From Candidatus Nanopelagicales bacterium (GTDB lineage Bacteria; Actinomycetota; Actinomycetes; S36-B12): DNA of 44,340 bases. The stretch is taken from NCBI GenBank assembly GCA_021741645.1, contig JAIOXK010000009.1, positions 1 through 44,340 of the forward strand. The letters run 5' to 3'. The translations under genes and the position numbers were made by a program. Below, in pieces: positions 1 through 8,177 of this stretch. The notes beneath the pieces are model-generated. The model ran no database searches. It saw nothing but the letters and a program-made list of their open reading frames with translations, and was not told the DNA's origin. Numbering within the stretch: position 1 is the first letter of the stretch; each line of letters begins with the position of its first letter.

Positions 1-558
1 GAGACGGCCTACGCGGCCAGCAAGTACGTTGCGGCCAAGAACCTCGTGTTTGAACAGGACGAGCAGGAGGGCATGAAGTTCCTGTTCAACATCGAGACGA
101 TCACCGGCCTGAACAACCTCGACACCATGCGTGAGACGCTCGCTGACCCCGAGGGCACCGACGGTGTGGTCTTCGGTCGCGTCGACTTTGTCGGCTCCAT
201 GGGCTGGTCCCGCGAGAAGATCAACACCCAGGACGTCACGGACTACGTCCTCAAGGTCGCTGCGATGTGCCGCGAACTGGACAAGGATCTTGTGGTCGGT
301 GGCGGGGTCTCCCCTGACTCTCTCGACGCCTTGGCGCAGATCGCCGCGATCAAGCTGAGCCGCTTCGAGACCCGCAAGGTGATCTTCTCTGCCGGCGACG
401 CCCTCGCCGCCGACCGGATCGCTGAAGGCCTTCGGGAGATGGTCAAGTTCGAACTTCTCTGGCTCCAAAACAAGCAGGATCACTACGCCCGCGTCGCCCG
501 CGAGGATGCCAAGCGCATCGAGATGCTCACAGGGCGCAAGCAGGCGATCAACGTCTAG
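1..558 (+). CDS. HpcH/HpaI aldolase / citrate-lyase family protein, 5' truncated by window
   Basis: The reading frame is open from base 1 to a TAG at 556-558 (185 residues visible), so the N-terminus lies outside the window. The sequence fits class II pyruvate aldolases of the HpcH/HpaI/CitE TIM-barrel family: NIET carries the usual metal-binding Glu, and FGRVDFVGSMG carries the metal-binding Asp. The family cleaves or forms C-C bonds with pyruvate- or acyl-CoA-type substrates; the substrate here cannot be read from sequence. It lies 52 bases upstream of a CDP-glucose 4,6-dehydratase-like gene and pseG on the same strand, so a role in building an unusual nucleotide sugar is inferred from context only. 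Confidence 0.8.
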   Translation, partial: ETAYAASKYVAAKNLVFEQDEQEGMKFLFNIETITGLNNLDTMRETLADPEGTDGVVFGRVDFVGSMGWSREKINTQDVTDYVLKVAAMCRELDKDLVVGGGVSPDSLDALAQIAAIKLSRFETRKVIFSAGDALAADRIAEGLREMVKFELLWLQNKQDHYARVAREDAKRIEMLTGRKQAINV

Positions 559-610
559 GTGCTGGCGTGACGGCCACGACCCTCACCCCGCTGGCTTAAG
601 GTCTGATCCC

Positions 611-1660
611 ATGCGGTTCCTGATCACCGGCCACACGGGCTTCAAGGGCACCTGGCTGTCGCTCATGCTCCAGCAGCGGGGCCACAGCGTGTCGGGGCTC
701 GCCCTCGATCCGGAGCCTGGCAGCCTGTTCGATCGGATCGCCCTGTCGGACCACTTCGAGCACGACATCCGTGGGGACATCCGCGACCCCGAGGTAACGC
801 AGGCCGCCCTCTCGACTGTTCGACCCGACGTCGTGATGCACCTCGCCGCACAGCCTCTCGTGCGCGAGTCCTACCGCAACCCTCGCGGCACCATCGAGAC
901 CAACGTGGTCGGAACTCTCAACATGCTCGAAGCGGTCGAGGCCACCGAGAGTGTCCGCGCGCACCTCGTCGTCACGACCGACAAGGTGTACCGGAACGTC
1001 GGGCGCGTCGCCGGCTACGCAGAGGACGAGCCGCTGGGAGGAGATGACCCCTACAGCGCCTCCAAAGCCATGGCGGACATCCTCACCCACTCGTGGATCA
1101 CCAGCTTCAGAGGTCCCCCCACGGCGATCGCCCGCGCCGGGAATGTCATCGGGGGTGGCGACTTCGGCAAGGACCGCCTCCTTCCGGACATCGTCACGGC
1201 GATCGCCGCCGGACAGGCACCCGTACTGCGATACCCCGAGTCGGTCCGCCCGTGGCAGCACGTTCTCGACTGCCTGCAGGGATACCTGGCCCTCGTGGAC
1301 GCCATGGTCGACGACCCGGATGCGACCAGTCACCAGGGTGCATGGAATTTCGGGCCCGGCCCAGAGAGCTTCGTCACGGTCTCCGCGGTCACCGACCTGG
1401 CGATCGAGTTCTTCCGCGCAGACGTCCGCTGGGAGCCTGACACGACCCCGACCTTCGAGGAGGCAACCCTCCTGGCCCTCGACGCGAGGAAGTCGACCCG
1501 CGAGCTGAACTGGCGGAATGTGCTCCCCTTCCGCGATGCGGTTGAGTGGAGCGTCGACTGGTACGCCGCGGTCCTCCAGGGCGCTGACCCCGAGGAGACC
1601 ACGCGCGGGCAGATCAACGCCTTCGACCAGCGAGTGAGAGACCTCGGCGAACCGACGTGA
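611..1660 (+). CDS. CDP-glucose 4,6-dehydratase-like SDR
   Basis: This is a 349-residue extended short-chain dehydrogenase/reductase. The N-terminus has GHTGFKGTW, the glycine-rich NAD site in the form typical of CDP-glucose 4,6-dehydratases (RfbG/DdhB). TTDKVY and YSASK supply the Thr-Asp-Lys and Tyr-xxx-Lys active-site motifs. The expected reaction is NAD-dependent conversion of an NDP-hexose to the 4-keto-6-deoxy sugar. I chose ATG 611 because the Rossmann motif begins right after it and AAGG lies 9 bases upstream; the frame is open further upstream but that part is not protein-like. Its stop overlaps the pseG-like GTG start by 4 bases. No CDP-glucose pyrophosphorylase is visible, so the nucleotide carried by the substrate is uncertain. 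Confidence 0.83.
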   Translation: MRFLITGHTGFKGTWLSLMLQQRGHSVSGLALDPEPGSLFDRIALSDHFEHDIRGDIRDPEVTQAALSTVRPDVVMHLAAQPLVRESYRNPRGTIETNVVGTLNMLEAVEATESVRAHLVVTTDKVYRNVGRVAGYAEDEPLGGDDPYSASKAMADILTHSWITSFRGPPTAIARAGNVIGGGDFGKDRLLPDIVTAIAAGQAPVLRYPESVRPWQHVLDCLQGYLALVDAMVDDPDATSHQGAWNFGPGPESFVTVSAVTDLAIEFFRADVRWEPDTTPTFEEATLLALDARKSTRELNWRNVLPFRDAVEWSVDWYAAVLQGADPEETTRGQINAFDQRVRDLGEPT

Positions 1661-2610
1661 GGGTGGCCCTTCGCTGCGATGCCAGTGAATCCATGGGCAC
1701 GGGTCACGTCACCCGTATGTACGCGCTGGCCCAGCAGCTCCAGGCGCGCGGGCTGACCCCCGTCTTCACCGGTTCCGTCGAGGGACCCGAGTGGCTCCAC
1801 GTCCTCACGGCGGCCTACCCCTCTGCGTCCGCGACTCGCGGCGTGTCAGACGCCGACGCAGTCGTAGTTGACTCCTACCTGGCCTCGGTCATCGAGGAGG
1901 TGCTGGCCGCCAAGGGGTCGCGACCCCTCGTCCTCGTGGCAGATGACGCCACCCCCCGGGCACCCGCTGACGCCTACATCGTGCCGGGGGTCAACGCCGG
2001 TTGGAGGCCCGCCGTCGAAGCCGCCAACGTGCCAAGGATCGCTGGCCCCGGTGCCGTGCTGATCCGCGACGAGATCCGGCGCACCGGCCCCAGGCCGTCT
2101 CCCGCCTCGAGTGACCCAACGGTGCTCGTCGCCCTCGGAGGCGGCGGCGGCTACGGACTCACGGCTTCCGTGCTCGCGGTGGTCGCCTCGATCGGTGTCC
2201 CCTGCCGAGTGCGCGTGATCGGCAGCGGCGATGCGTCGCGGTCGTCAAGCCCCGGCCAGGTCATCGAGTACATCAGGCCCGGCATCGACATTGGCAACGA
2301 GTACCGCTCCGCGGACGCGGTCATCTGCTCGGCCGGCGTCACTGCGTGGGAGGTCCTCCACCACGGAATCCCCGCGGTCATCATCTCTGCCGTCCAGAAC
2401 CAACAGCCGAACTACGAGTTCATGACAAGCGGCCTCCTCGCGCTCGGGGCCGGTATGCCCTCACGGGGCGAGGCAGTCGAGGCCGAAGCCATCGGGACAC
2501 TTCTGAGCGACGCTGCGCTGAGAGCCCAGCTATCCTCCAACGCCTGGGATGCCGTGGACGGCCTAGGCGCCATGCGTGCCGCGGATATGATCGTGGCTCT
2601 GCTGCACTAG
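1657..2610 (+). CDS. pseG: PseG-like UDP-sugar hydrolase (UDP-2,4-diacetamido-2,4,6-trideoxy-altrose hydrolase)
   Basis: This 317-residue protein starts with GTG in a GTGA overlap with the preceding stop. The N-terminus (MRVALRCDASESMGTGHVTR) matches the PseG/SpsG GT-B-fold signature; His17 in GTGHVTR corresponds to the catalytic His of PseG. The C-terminal half has the ICSAGVTAWE nucleotide-binding loop. In the pseudaminic acid pathway PseG removes UDP from the diacetamido-altrose intermediate, giving the free sugar used by PseI. It is followed after 27 bases by the PseC-type aminotransferase, so the two probably share a transcript. A related glycosyltransferase activity cannot be excluded, but the other Pse genes nearby make PseG the best call. 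Confidence 0.85.
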   Translation: MRVALRCDASESMGTGHVTRMYALAQQLQARGLTPVFTGSVEGPEWLHVLTAAYPSASATRGVSDADAVVVDSYLASVIEEVLAAKGSRPLVLVADDATPRAPADAYIVPGVNAGWRPAVEAANVPRIAGPGAVLIRDEIRRTGPRPSPASSDPTVLVALGGGGGYGLTASVLAVVASIGVPCRVRVIGSGDASRSSSPGQVIEYIRPGIDIGNEYRSADAVICSAGVTAWEVLHHGIPAVIISAVQNQQPNYEFMTSGLLALGAGMPSRGEAVEAEAIGTLLSDAALRAQLSSNAWDAVDGLGAMRAADMIVALLH

Positions 2611-2637
2611 GCTCGGACCGCGAACGATTGGGTTGAT

Positions 2638-3765
2638 GTGATCCCGTACGGCCGACAGGACCTCAACGACGACGACCTCGACGCCGTTGCCCGGGTTCTG
2701 CACGGTGACTGGCTCACGACCGGACCCGCCGTGGCCCAGTTCGAGGCCGACCTCTCGGAACACACCGGCGGAGTTCCCGCGATCGCGGTCTCGTCGGGCA
2801 CCGCAGCGCTGCATGCCGCATACGCCGCTGCCGGTGTCGGACCGGGAGATGAGGTGATCACCCCTCCGATGACGTTCGTCGCCACCCAGGCGACGGCAGC
2901 GCTCCTCGGCGCGCGCATTGTGTTCGCCGACGTACGGCCCGACACGGCTACCATCGACTCCCAAGCCGTCGAAGCCGCGATCTCACCTCGCACGCGGGCT
3001 ATCGTCGCTGTCGACTACGCCGGCCATCCGGCCGACATGGACGCTCTCAGCGATCTCGCCCGTCGTCACGGTTCGGTGCTGATCGAGGACGCCGCGCACA
3101 GTATCGGCTCGACGTATCGCGACCGACCCGTCGGGGCCTTGGCCGATCTGACCACGCTGTCCTTCTTCCCGACGAAGAACATCACCACGGGCGAGGGCGG
3201 GGCCGTCGTGGCTCCAGACCCGGAAATGCTAGAGCGGGCCCGACTGTTCTCTCGACAAGGCCTGGTTCGGGATCCGGCTCGTATGGTGCTCGCCGACGAG
3301 GGCCCCTGGCATCAAGAGGTGCACGCCTTCGGCCTCAACTACCGCCTGCCGGACATACTCGCCGCGCTCGGCTCAGCCCAATTGAGCCGGCTATCCCACT
3401 TCAAGGCACGCCGACGTGAGATCAAGGCGCGCTATGACGCAGCCTTCGAGGCCGTTCCCGAACTGCAGACACCGCACTGCGACCCGGGTGTCGACCCGAT
3501 GTGGCATCTGTATCCACTGCAGGTGCCTGCCGATCAGCGTCGCCGGATCTTCGAACACCTCCGCGCCGAAGGCGTGCTGGCGCAGGTCAACTACATCCCG
3601 GCGTATTGGCACCCGGCCTTCGACAGCCGGGAGTACCCTCGGGGACTTTGCCCCGCCGCCGAGGCGTTCTACCGGCGGGAGATCTCCCTGCCGATGCATA
3701 CGCGACTCACGCTGAGCGAACAGGATCAGGTGATCGAGGCACTGCTTGCCGCCCTTCAGAACTGA
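2638..3765 (+). CDS. pseC: PseC-type PLP aminotransferase (UDP-4-amino-4,6-dideoxy-N-acetyl-altrosamine transaminase)
   Basis: This is a 375-residue DegT/DnrJ/EryC1/StrS-family aminotransferase beginning with GTG. The opening MIPYGRQDL and the WLTTGP motif around residues 25-30 are typical of PseC. SSGTAALH binds PLP phosphate, EDAAHS (150-155) holds the cofactor-contacting Asp, and Lys180 in FFPTKNITTGEGG is the Schiff-base lysine. PseC adds the C4 amino group from glutamate to the 4-keto product of PseB. It is last in the + strand run that starts with the aldolase; its 3' end overlaps the convergent pseI gene by 10 bases. Confidence 0.9.
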   Translation: MIPYGRQDLNDDDLDAVARVLHGDWLTTGPAVAQFEADLSEHTGGVPAIAVSSGTAALHAAYAAAGVGPGDEVITPPMTFVATQATAALLGARIVFADVRPDTATIDSQAVEAAISPRTRAIVAVDYAGHPADMDALSDLARRHGSVLIEDAAHSIGSTYRDRPVGALADLTTLSFFPTKNITTGEGGAVVAPDPEMLERARLFSRQGLVRDPARMVLADEGPWHQEVHAFGLNYRLPDILAALGSAQLSRLSHFKARRREIKARYDAAFEAVPELQTPHCDPGVDPMWHLYPLQVPADQRRRIFEHLRAEGVLAQVNYIPAYWHPAFDSREYPRGLCPAAEAFYRREISLPMHTRLTLSEQDQVIEALLAALQN

Positions 3766-4820
3766 AGCTGGGCGTCGACATCGGCAGCGGTCACGAAGTC
3801 ACCTCGTCGCAGATCACGGGTAGTGACTGACCCAATGACACGTTCGAGAGCGGCCGGCGGCAGGCCTCCAGCCGGCCTGCGGACAACCACGTCATCCGGG
3901 CCGACGATGTGCCCTACCTGCATGTCGGTGGCCGCCATGAGGGAGCGGCGGAAGGCCAGTGAGGGCACTTCACTCGGCGTCGGTCCATAGGCCGCCTCAC
4001 CGACGGCTAGCGCGGCCACCCGCGCCGCCCTGACATAGGCGCCCATGTCCGAGGCAGTCATTGAGAAGGCCGCATCGGGGCTCGACTCGCTGCCGTCGGT
4101 CTGGACGTGCTTCTCAAGGATGCAGGCGCCCATCGCTACCGCCGCCACGGCGGCGACTGTTCCGATCGTGTGGTCCGAGTAGCCCACCGGAACACCGAAG
4201 TCGAGCTTCATCTGAGGGATCAGAGCGAGGTTGAGATCCGACATGTCTGCGGGATACGAACTGGTGCACTTCAACACGGCGACCTGCGACGCACCGAACT
4301 CGGCGAGCGTCGCCAGCGCTTCTGAAACCTCCACCTTGGAGGCCAGGCCCGTGCTGACGATGACCGGCTTGCGTGTGCGCGCAACGCGGCGTAGGAGTGG
4401 GAGGTCCGTGATCTCAAACGATGCGACCTTGTAGGCCGGCACATCACACGACTCGAGGAAGTCCACGGCCGTCTCATCGAACGGTGAGGAGAAGAGCACC
4501 ATGCCCAACTGCTCGGCCAGGTCCTTCAGAGGCAGGGTCCACTCCCACGGCATTTCCGCTCGACGGTAGAGCTCAAACAGCCGCTCGCCGGCCCAGGGCC
4601 CGTCGTTGATCTGGAAGGCGGGCAGATCCGTGTCGATCGTCATCGTCTCGGCCCGATAGGTCTGGATCTTGATGGCGTCAACACCCGCGTCGGCGCACTC
4701 GCGCACGATGCGGAGCGCCACAGCGAGGTCCTGGGCGTGATTCGCTGAGATCTCGGCAATCACGTAGGGCGGGTGCCCGAACCCGATGGGTCGGCCAGCG
4801 ATGCTGAAGCCCTGCGGCAT
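3756..4820 (-). CDS. pseI: PseI pseudaminic acid synthase
   Basis: This 354-residue NeuB-family synthase condenses the free 2,4-diacetamido-trideoxy sugar with phosphoenolpyruvate to give pseudaminic acid. The barrel carries IAEISANH near the N-terminus, IKIQTY, PWEW, FSSPFDETAVDFLE, YKVASFE, STGLA, CTSSYPA and GYSDHTIG, in the PseI rather than the sialic acid synthase style. A C-terminal SAF (antifreeze-like) domain occupies roughly residues 285-354 (FRRSL through GGLPP). The ATG is preceded by GGATAGGAG at proper spacing. The gene is transcribed away from pseH across a 43-base gap with overlapping -10 boxes, and converges on pseC. Confidence 0.92.
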   Translation of the reverse strand: MPQGFSIAGRPIGFGHPPYVIAEISANHAQDLAVALRIVRECADAGVDAIKIQTYRAETMTIDTDLPAFQINDGPWAGERLFELYRRAEMPWEWTLPLKDLAEQLGMVLFSSPFDETAVDFLESCDVPAYKVASFEITDLPLLRRVARTRKPVIVSTGLASKVEVSEALATLAEFGASQVAVLKCTSSYPADMSDLNLALIPQMKLDFGVPVGYSDHTIGTVAAVAAVAMGACILEKHVQTDGSESSPDAAFSMTASDMGAYVRAARVAALAVGEAAYGPTPSEVPSLAFRRSLMAATDMQVGHIVGPDDVVVRRPAGGLPPAALERVIGSVTTRDLRRGDFVTAADVDAQLQF

Positions 4821-4851
4821 GGCTGAGACTCCTATCCGTCACCTGTCCGCA

Positions 4852-4858
4852 TAACCTA
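4852..4858. promoter_or_regulatory. Bidirectional -10 element between pseI and pseH
   Basis: ATAACCTACC starts at 4851. Read on +, TAACCT (4852-4857) is 6 bases from the pseH ATG, giving a leaderless message. Read on -, TAGGTT (4858-4853) gives a start near 4846 and a leader of about 26 bases with an SD before pseI. The same 10-mer recurs at 7281-7290. No convincing -35 boxes were seen. Confidence 0.5.
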
Positions 4859-4863
4859 CCTCT

Positions 4864-5358
4864 ATGGGTTCACCCGGGCCGTGCTTCATCCGCCAGGCGG
4901 TATGGGGGGACAGTTCCTCCCTGCTCGCATGGCGCAACGATGCCGCGACGCGCAGCGCCTCACGCGACCAATCACTCGTGGATCCGACAGATCACCATCG
5001 GTGGCTCGAATTCATGCTCACTGATGACACGTCATGGTTGCTCGTCGCCGAAGACGCGGTCCAGACGCCGATCGCGACGCTTCGCTTCGATCGCCTCGAT
5101 GACCTGCCCGACAGCTTCGAGGTCTCCATCACGCTCGCTCCTTCGGTACGGGGAGAAGGATGGTCGCCTATAGTCCTCGCCTCCGGCGAGGACTGGCTCC
5201 GCGCGCACGAGCCCGTGGCGACGATCGTGGCCGCCGTACGGGCGTCCAATGCAGCCTCGCTCCACCTGTTCATCTCGGCCGGCTACTCGCTCGACAGCCA
5301 GACAGCCGACCTCGTGACGCTGTCGAAACGGTTCACGCAGTCACAGGCCGAGCAGTGA
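4864..5358 (+). CDS. pseH: PseH-like GNAT N-acetyltransferase
   Basis: This 164-residue GNAT-fold protein carries LLAWRND near residues 21-27, a motif shared by PseH/SpsD acetyltransferases, and a C-terminal ASNAASLHLFISAGY stretch typical of the GNAT acetyl-CoA fold. PseH acetylates the C4 amino group made by PseC, using acetyl-CoA. Given PseB, PseC, PseG and PseI in the window, this is the natural candidate for that step. The acetyl-CoA pyrophosphate loop is weak: VRGEGWS stands where Q/RxxGxG/A is usual. ATG 4864 follows TAACCT by 6 bases. The 3' end overlaps the ABC exporter gene by 18 bases, tail to tail. Confidence 0.75.
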   Translation: MGSPGPCFIRQAVWGDSSSLLAWRNDAATRSASRDQSLVDPTDHHRWLEFMLTDDTSWLLVAEDAVQTPIATLRFDRLDDLPDSFEVSITLAPSVRGEGWSPIVLASGEDWLRAHEPVATIVAAVRASNAASLHLFISAGYSLDSQTADLVTLSKRFTQSQAEQ

Positions 5359-7254
5359 GGCCTGCCGGTCGAACTCGGGCACCGCACGTCGCACCTGGTC
5401 GAACGAGCCATGGGCTACTACCCGACCACCCTCGAGGTAGAGCAGCTGATCCACGTGTCGCACCGTCGCGAGGCGGTGAGCCACGGTGATCGTGGTCACC
5501 TCGCCCTCCAGCTCCTGCAGCGTCGTGATGATCGACTGCTCGGTCTCTGCATCCAAGGCGCTGGTCGCCTCGTCCAGGACCAGAAGCTTGGGGCGAGTGT
5601 AGAGAGCGCGCGCGATGCCGAGGCGCTGCCTCTGCCCACCGCTGAGCCGGAAGCCGCGCTCGCCGATCTTCGTGTCCAGCCCTTCGCGGTTCTCCACGAG
5701 AAACTCGTCGAGGTGGGCGCGCTGAAGCGACTCCCACACGAGCTGGTCATCAATCGCTTCCGCCGGCATTCCCAACGCGATGTTCTCGCGGACGGTGCCA
5801 GCCACCAGGGCTACCGCTTGCGGCACATACGCGATTGCACCAGGCCAGCGATCGATCGCCTCACGAGGTGGCACTCCGCTGATCCGAACCTCGCCGGCTT
5901 GCGGCCGCATGACTCCGAGAATGACATCGGCCAAGGTCGACTTGCCCGCGCCGGTGGAGCCCACCAAGGCCACAGATGTTCCCGGCGGTGCCATGAAGGA
6001 CGCGTTGAGCAGGGCAGGCTCCAATGCGTCCGAGTAGGTCAGGCTGACTCCGTCCACGACGACTGTTGCCTCGAAGTCGTCATAGCCGCGCACAATGTGC
6101 TCGTGTATCCGCGCCGCGGTCATCCGCGACGTGGGGTCCTGAGCGCGCTCCTTCTCGCTGATGGTTCTCTCGAGGTAGTCGGCCATGAAGAAGGTCGGCT
6201 GCGCCTGAATGGAGGCGTTCCGGATGGTGATGCCCGCACCCTGCAATCGCAGGAGGGCGGGGATGATGCGAGACCCAGCCGCGAGGAACAGCGCCACCGT
6301 TGATGCTGCCGCCGTCCAGTCCTTCGTCAGGAACTGCACCACCGCGAGAACCAGGATGCCGAGATACAGGGCGGCCTCGAGCACGTACTTTGGAATCTCG
6401 AGGATGAAGGTGGCGGTCGAGCTAGCGCGGGCGTAGCGGCCCACCAGACCCTCGTAGCGGGTCACGTACAAGTCACGGCGGTTGAGGACTGTGGACTCCC
6501 GATACGTCGCCAACGCCTCGGACACGGCTGTGAGTGTGTCGATTGACGAATCGGTCATGATCTGGGCGTTCTTGGCGGTCCACCGCCCCAGGACGTTGTG
6601 CAGGAACACCACGATCGTGCCGAAGAGCAATACGCACACCATGGTCAGGACAGGATCGTAGAGCAGCAGGGTCACGCCCACGATGGTGAACAGGAATACC
6701 TCAGACCCGATTGTTATGGCCGAGCCCAGCAGCGACACCGTCGCGGCGCCGACACCGTTGCCGAGGGCATACATGGCTTCCGGAGTAGTCCACCGCTGCA
6801 CATCCGCCAACGGCCTGCTCAGGAACTCCCGCGCGAGCCTTACGGAGACATCGGCCTGCCTGTTGGCAAGAAAGCGAATGATCCGGCGTGACATGAAGGC
6901 GGAAAGGATGGTCTTCATCACCAGGATGGTGACCGCCGCCAGAGCGATGTACACAGACAATTGGGAGATGGTTGCGTCCCCGAGTCCCAGTCGGTCCAGG
7001 ATGCTCTGTGCCCATTCGGGCACGCTTGCCGAGTTGATACCGGATACCGCGACGGCGGCCACAAGACCAATGAGTGCGATGCCGATCAGGTCCAGGATAC
7101 CGAGGGAGATCTGGACGGCGGACGCCAGGAACAGCAGTCGTCGCTTGCTCTCCGGCAGCAGGCGCACCGCCTTGCGGATCGACGTAAGGACTCCCGGATC
7201 CGGGAAGTCGACGACGTTCAACCCCCGGTGGGGAACACCAGGTTCGGGTGTCAT
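5341..7254 (-). CDS. ABC exporter, fused permease/ATPase (PglK/MsbA-like, putative glycan flippase)
   Basis: With the ATG at 7254 the protein has 637 residues: a six-helix type IV exporter domain and a C-terminal nucleotide-binding domain with Walker A GSTGAGKS (about 432-439), signature LSGGQ (about 537-541), Walker B LLVLDE (about 557-562) and the H-loop AHR. Single-chain exporters of this type in glycan loci (PglK, WlaB) flip lipid-linked oligosaccharides; that role is inferred from context. An upstream in-frame start at 7308 is possible, but a candidate -10 (TAGGTT, 7288-7283) lies downstream of it, and GAGGACGAG precedes 7254. Divergent from the GT25-like gene. Confidence 0.87.
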   Translation of the reverse strand: MTPEPGVPHRGLNVVDFPDPGVLTSIRKAVRLLPESKRRLLFLASAVQISLGILDLIGIALIGLVAAVAVSGINSASVPEWAQSILDRLGLGDATISQLSVYIALAAVTILVMKTILSAFMSRRIIRFLANRQADVSVRLAREFLSRPLADVQRWTTPEAMYALGNGVGAATVSLLGSAITIGSEVFLFTIVGVTLLLYDPVLTMVCVLLFGTIVVFLHNVLGRWTAKNAQIMTDSSIDTLTAVSEALATYRESTVLNRRDLYVTRYEGLVGRYARASSTATFILEIPKYVLEAALYLGILVLAVVQFLTKDWTAAASTVALFLAAGSRIIPALLRLQGAGITIRNASIQAQPTFFMADYLERTISEKERAQDPTSRMTAARIHEHIVRGYDDFEATVVVDGVSLTYSDALEPALLNASFMAPPGTSVALVGSTGAGKSTLADVILGVMRPQAGEVRISGVPPREAIDRWPGAIAYVPQAVALVAGTVRENIALGMPAEAIDDQLVWESLQRAHLDEFLVENREGLDTKIGERGFRLSGGQRQRLGIARALYTRPKLLVLDEATSALDAETEQSIITTLQELEGEVTTITVAHRLATVRHVDQLLYLEGGRVVAHGSFDQVRRAVPEFDRQASLLGL

Positions 7255-7281
7255 CTCGTCCTCGACTCCCGCCACGGCCGA

Positions 7282-7288
7282 TAACCTA
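7282..7288. promoter_or_regulatory. Bidirectional -10 element between ABC exporter and GT gene
   Basis: ATAACCTACC (7281-7290) is identical to the element between pseI and pseH. TAGGTT on - implies a start near 7276 and a short leader to ATG 7254. TAACCT on + implies a leader of about 31 bases containing AGGAG (7314-7318) before GTG 7325. Confidence 0.45.
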
Positions 7289-7324
7289 CCCGTTGAACGC
7301 CCGCGCATCCCTCAGGAGTGATCC

Positions 7325-8170
7325 GTGACAACCCTGTTCATCGGTGTCGTGAGCCACGAAGGCTCACGATTCGCCGTCAGCCAGGGTCCAGAAGGACTGG
7401 CTCGGCAGCTGGAATCCCGACTTGGCGACGAGGGCGTAGGCGTCACCGTGAAGGTCAACACCGCCGATCTCCACGACACTGGCATGGAACCCGTGAACAG
7501 CTCCATGGTCCAGGCATGCCTGACCGCGCAACTGCACCTCGATCGCGAGTGGGCCGTCTTTCTGGGGCGGCGCCGAGACCTTCGCTGGTGGGGCGGACAG
7601 GTACTTCGCTGGATGCGGCGGGTCGAACAGACCGTTCGGAGGCCGCGGCCACAAGTCGTGGAGCGCCTCCTCAACATCGAGCTCTCGCACCTAGATCTGA
7701 TGCGGGAGGGCATCCGATCGAAATCCGAGTGGGTGCTCATCCTCGAGGACGATGCGGCAGCGATCAATGTCACCGACTGCAGCCAAGGCCTCCGGGGACT
7801 CCTGGCGCTCGAAGGAGACCAACCGGCGTACGTCAATGTCTCGGCCTCTTTCGCCAACGACGAACTGGGCATCGGACATCTCCTCACGCCCGTGGGTGGG
7901 GGCGCATGGGCGGGCACCCTGACGCGTGCCGTGCTGCGTGCAGAGCGTCCCGTCACCAACACTGTGTGCGCGATCCTCTATCGCGGCTCCTTCCTATCCT
8001 CCTTGGTGTCGGCCATGGACGCCCTCCCGATGCAGCCAGTGGTGCCCATCGACTGGAAGCTGAACCTGGCCCTCATGCGCATGTTCGACGAGGGCGCCAT
8101 CCGCGCGGGTGACTGCTGGCTCGTCGATCCTGCCCCAATCGACCAGCTCTCCATGCGGACGCTGCGATAA
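7325..8170 (+). CDS. Putative glycosyltransferase, GT25-like (LEDDA motif)
   Basis: This 281-residue soluble protein starts with GTG after AGGAG. Its central WVLILEDDAAA resembles the metal-binding acidic motif of GT25 and related GT-A glycosyltransferases, and the N-terminal VVSHEGSRF fits the start of such a fold. Other parts match nothing I recognise, so donor and acceptor are unknown. It opens a four-gene + strand run (this gene, a TylF-type methyltransferase, a GT2 and a large membrane protein), so it probably acts on a lipid-linked intermediate in the cytoplasm. The remaining doubt is whether it is a true GT25 or a diverged relative. Confidence 0.6.
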   Translation: MTTLFIGVVSHEGSRFAVSQGPEGLARQLESRLGDEGVGVTVKVNTADLHDTGMEPVNSSMVQACLTAQLHLDREWAVFLGRRRDLRWWGGQVLRWMRRVEQTVRRPRPQVVERLLNIELSHLDLMREGIRSKSEWVLILEDDAAAINVTDCSQGLRGLLALEGDQPAYVNVSASFANDELGIGHLLTPVGGGAWAGTLTRAVLRAERPVTNTVCAILYRGSFLSSLVSAMDALPMQPVVPIDWKLNLALMRMFDEGAIRAGDCWLVDPAPIDQLSMRTLR

Positions 8171-8177
8171 TGCGGAT
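8163..8177 (+). promoter_or_regulatory. Extended -10 just before TylF-type methyltransferase
   Basis: TGCGATAAT (8163-8171) is an extended -10 (TGN plus GATAAT) ending 6 bases before GTG 8178. It is embedded in the stop codon of the preceding gene, suggesting an internal leaderless promoter inside the operon. Confidence 0.4.

Noticed and set aside
1657-4820. Legionaminic or sialic acid pathway instead of pseudaminic acid
   Set aside because: The dehydratase is of the PseB inverting type, the aminotransferase and synthase carry PseC/PseI motifs, and no NeuC/LegG-type hydrolysing epimerase is seen.
5410-6303. Long + strand open frame opposite the ABC exporter ATPase domain
   Set aside because: It is antisense to conserved Walker and signature motifs, has no family resemblance and no suitable start site.
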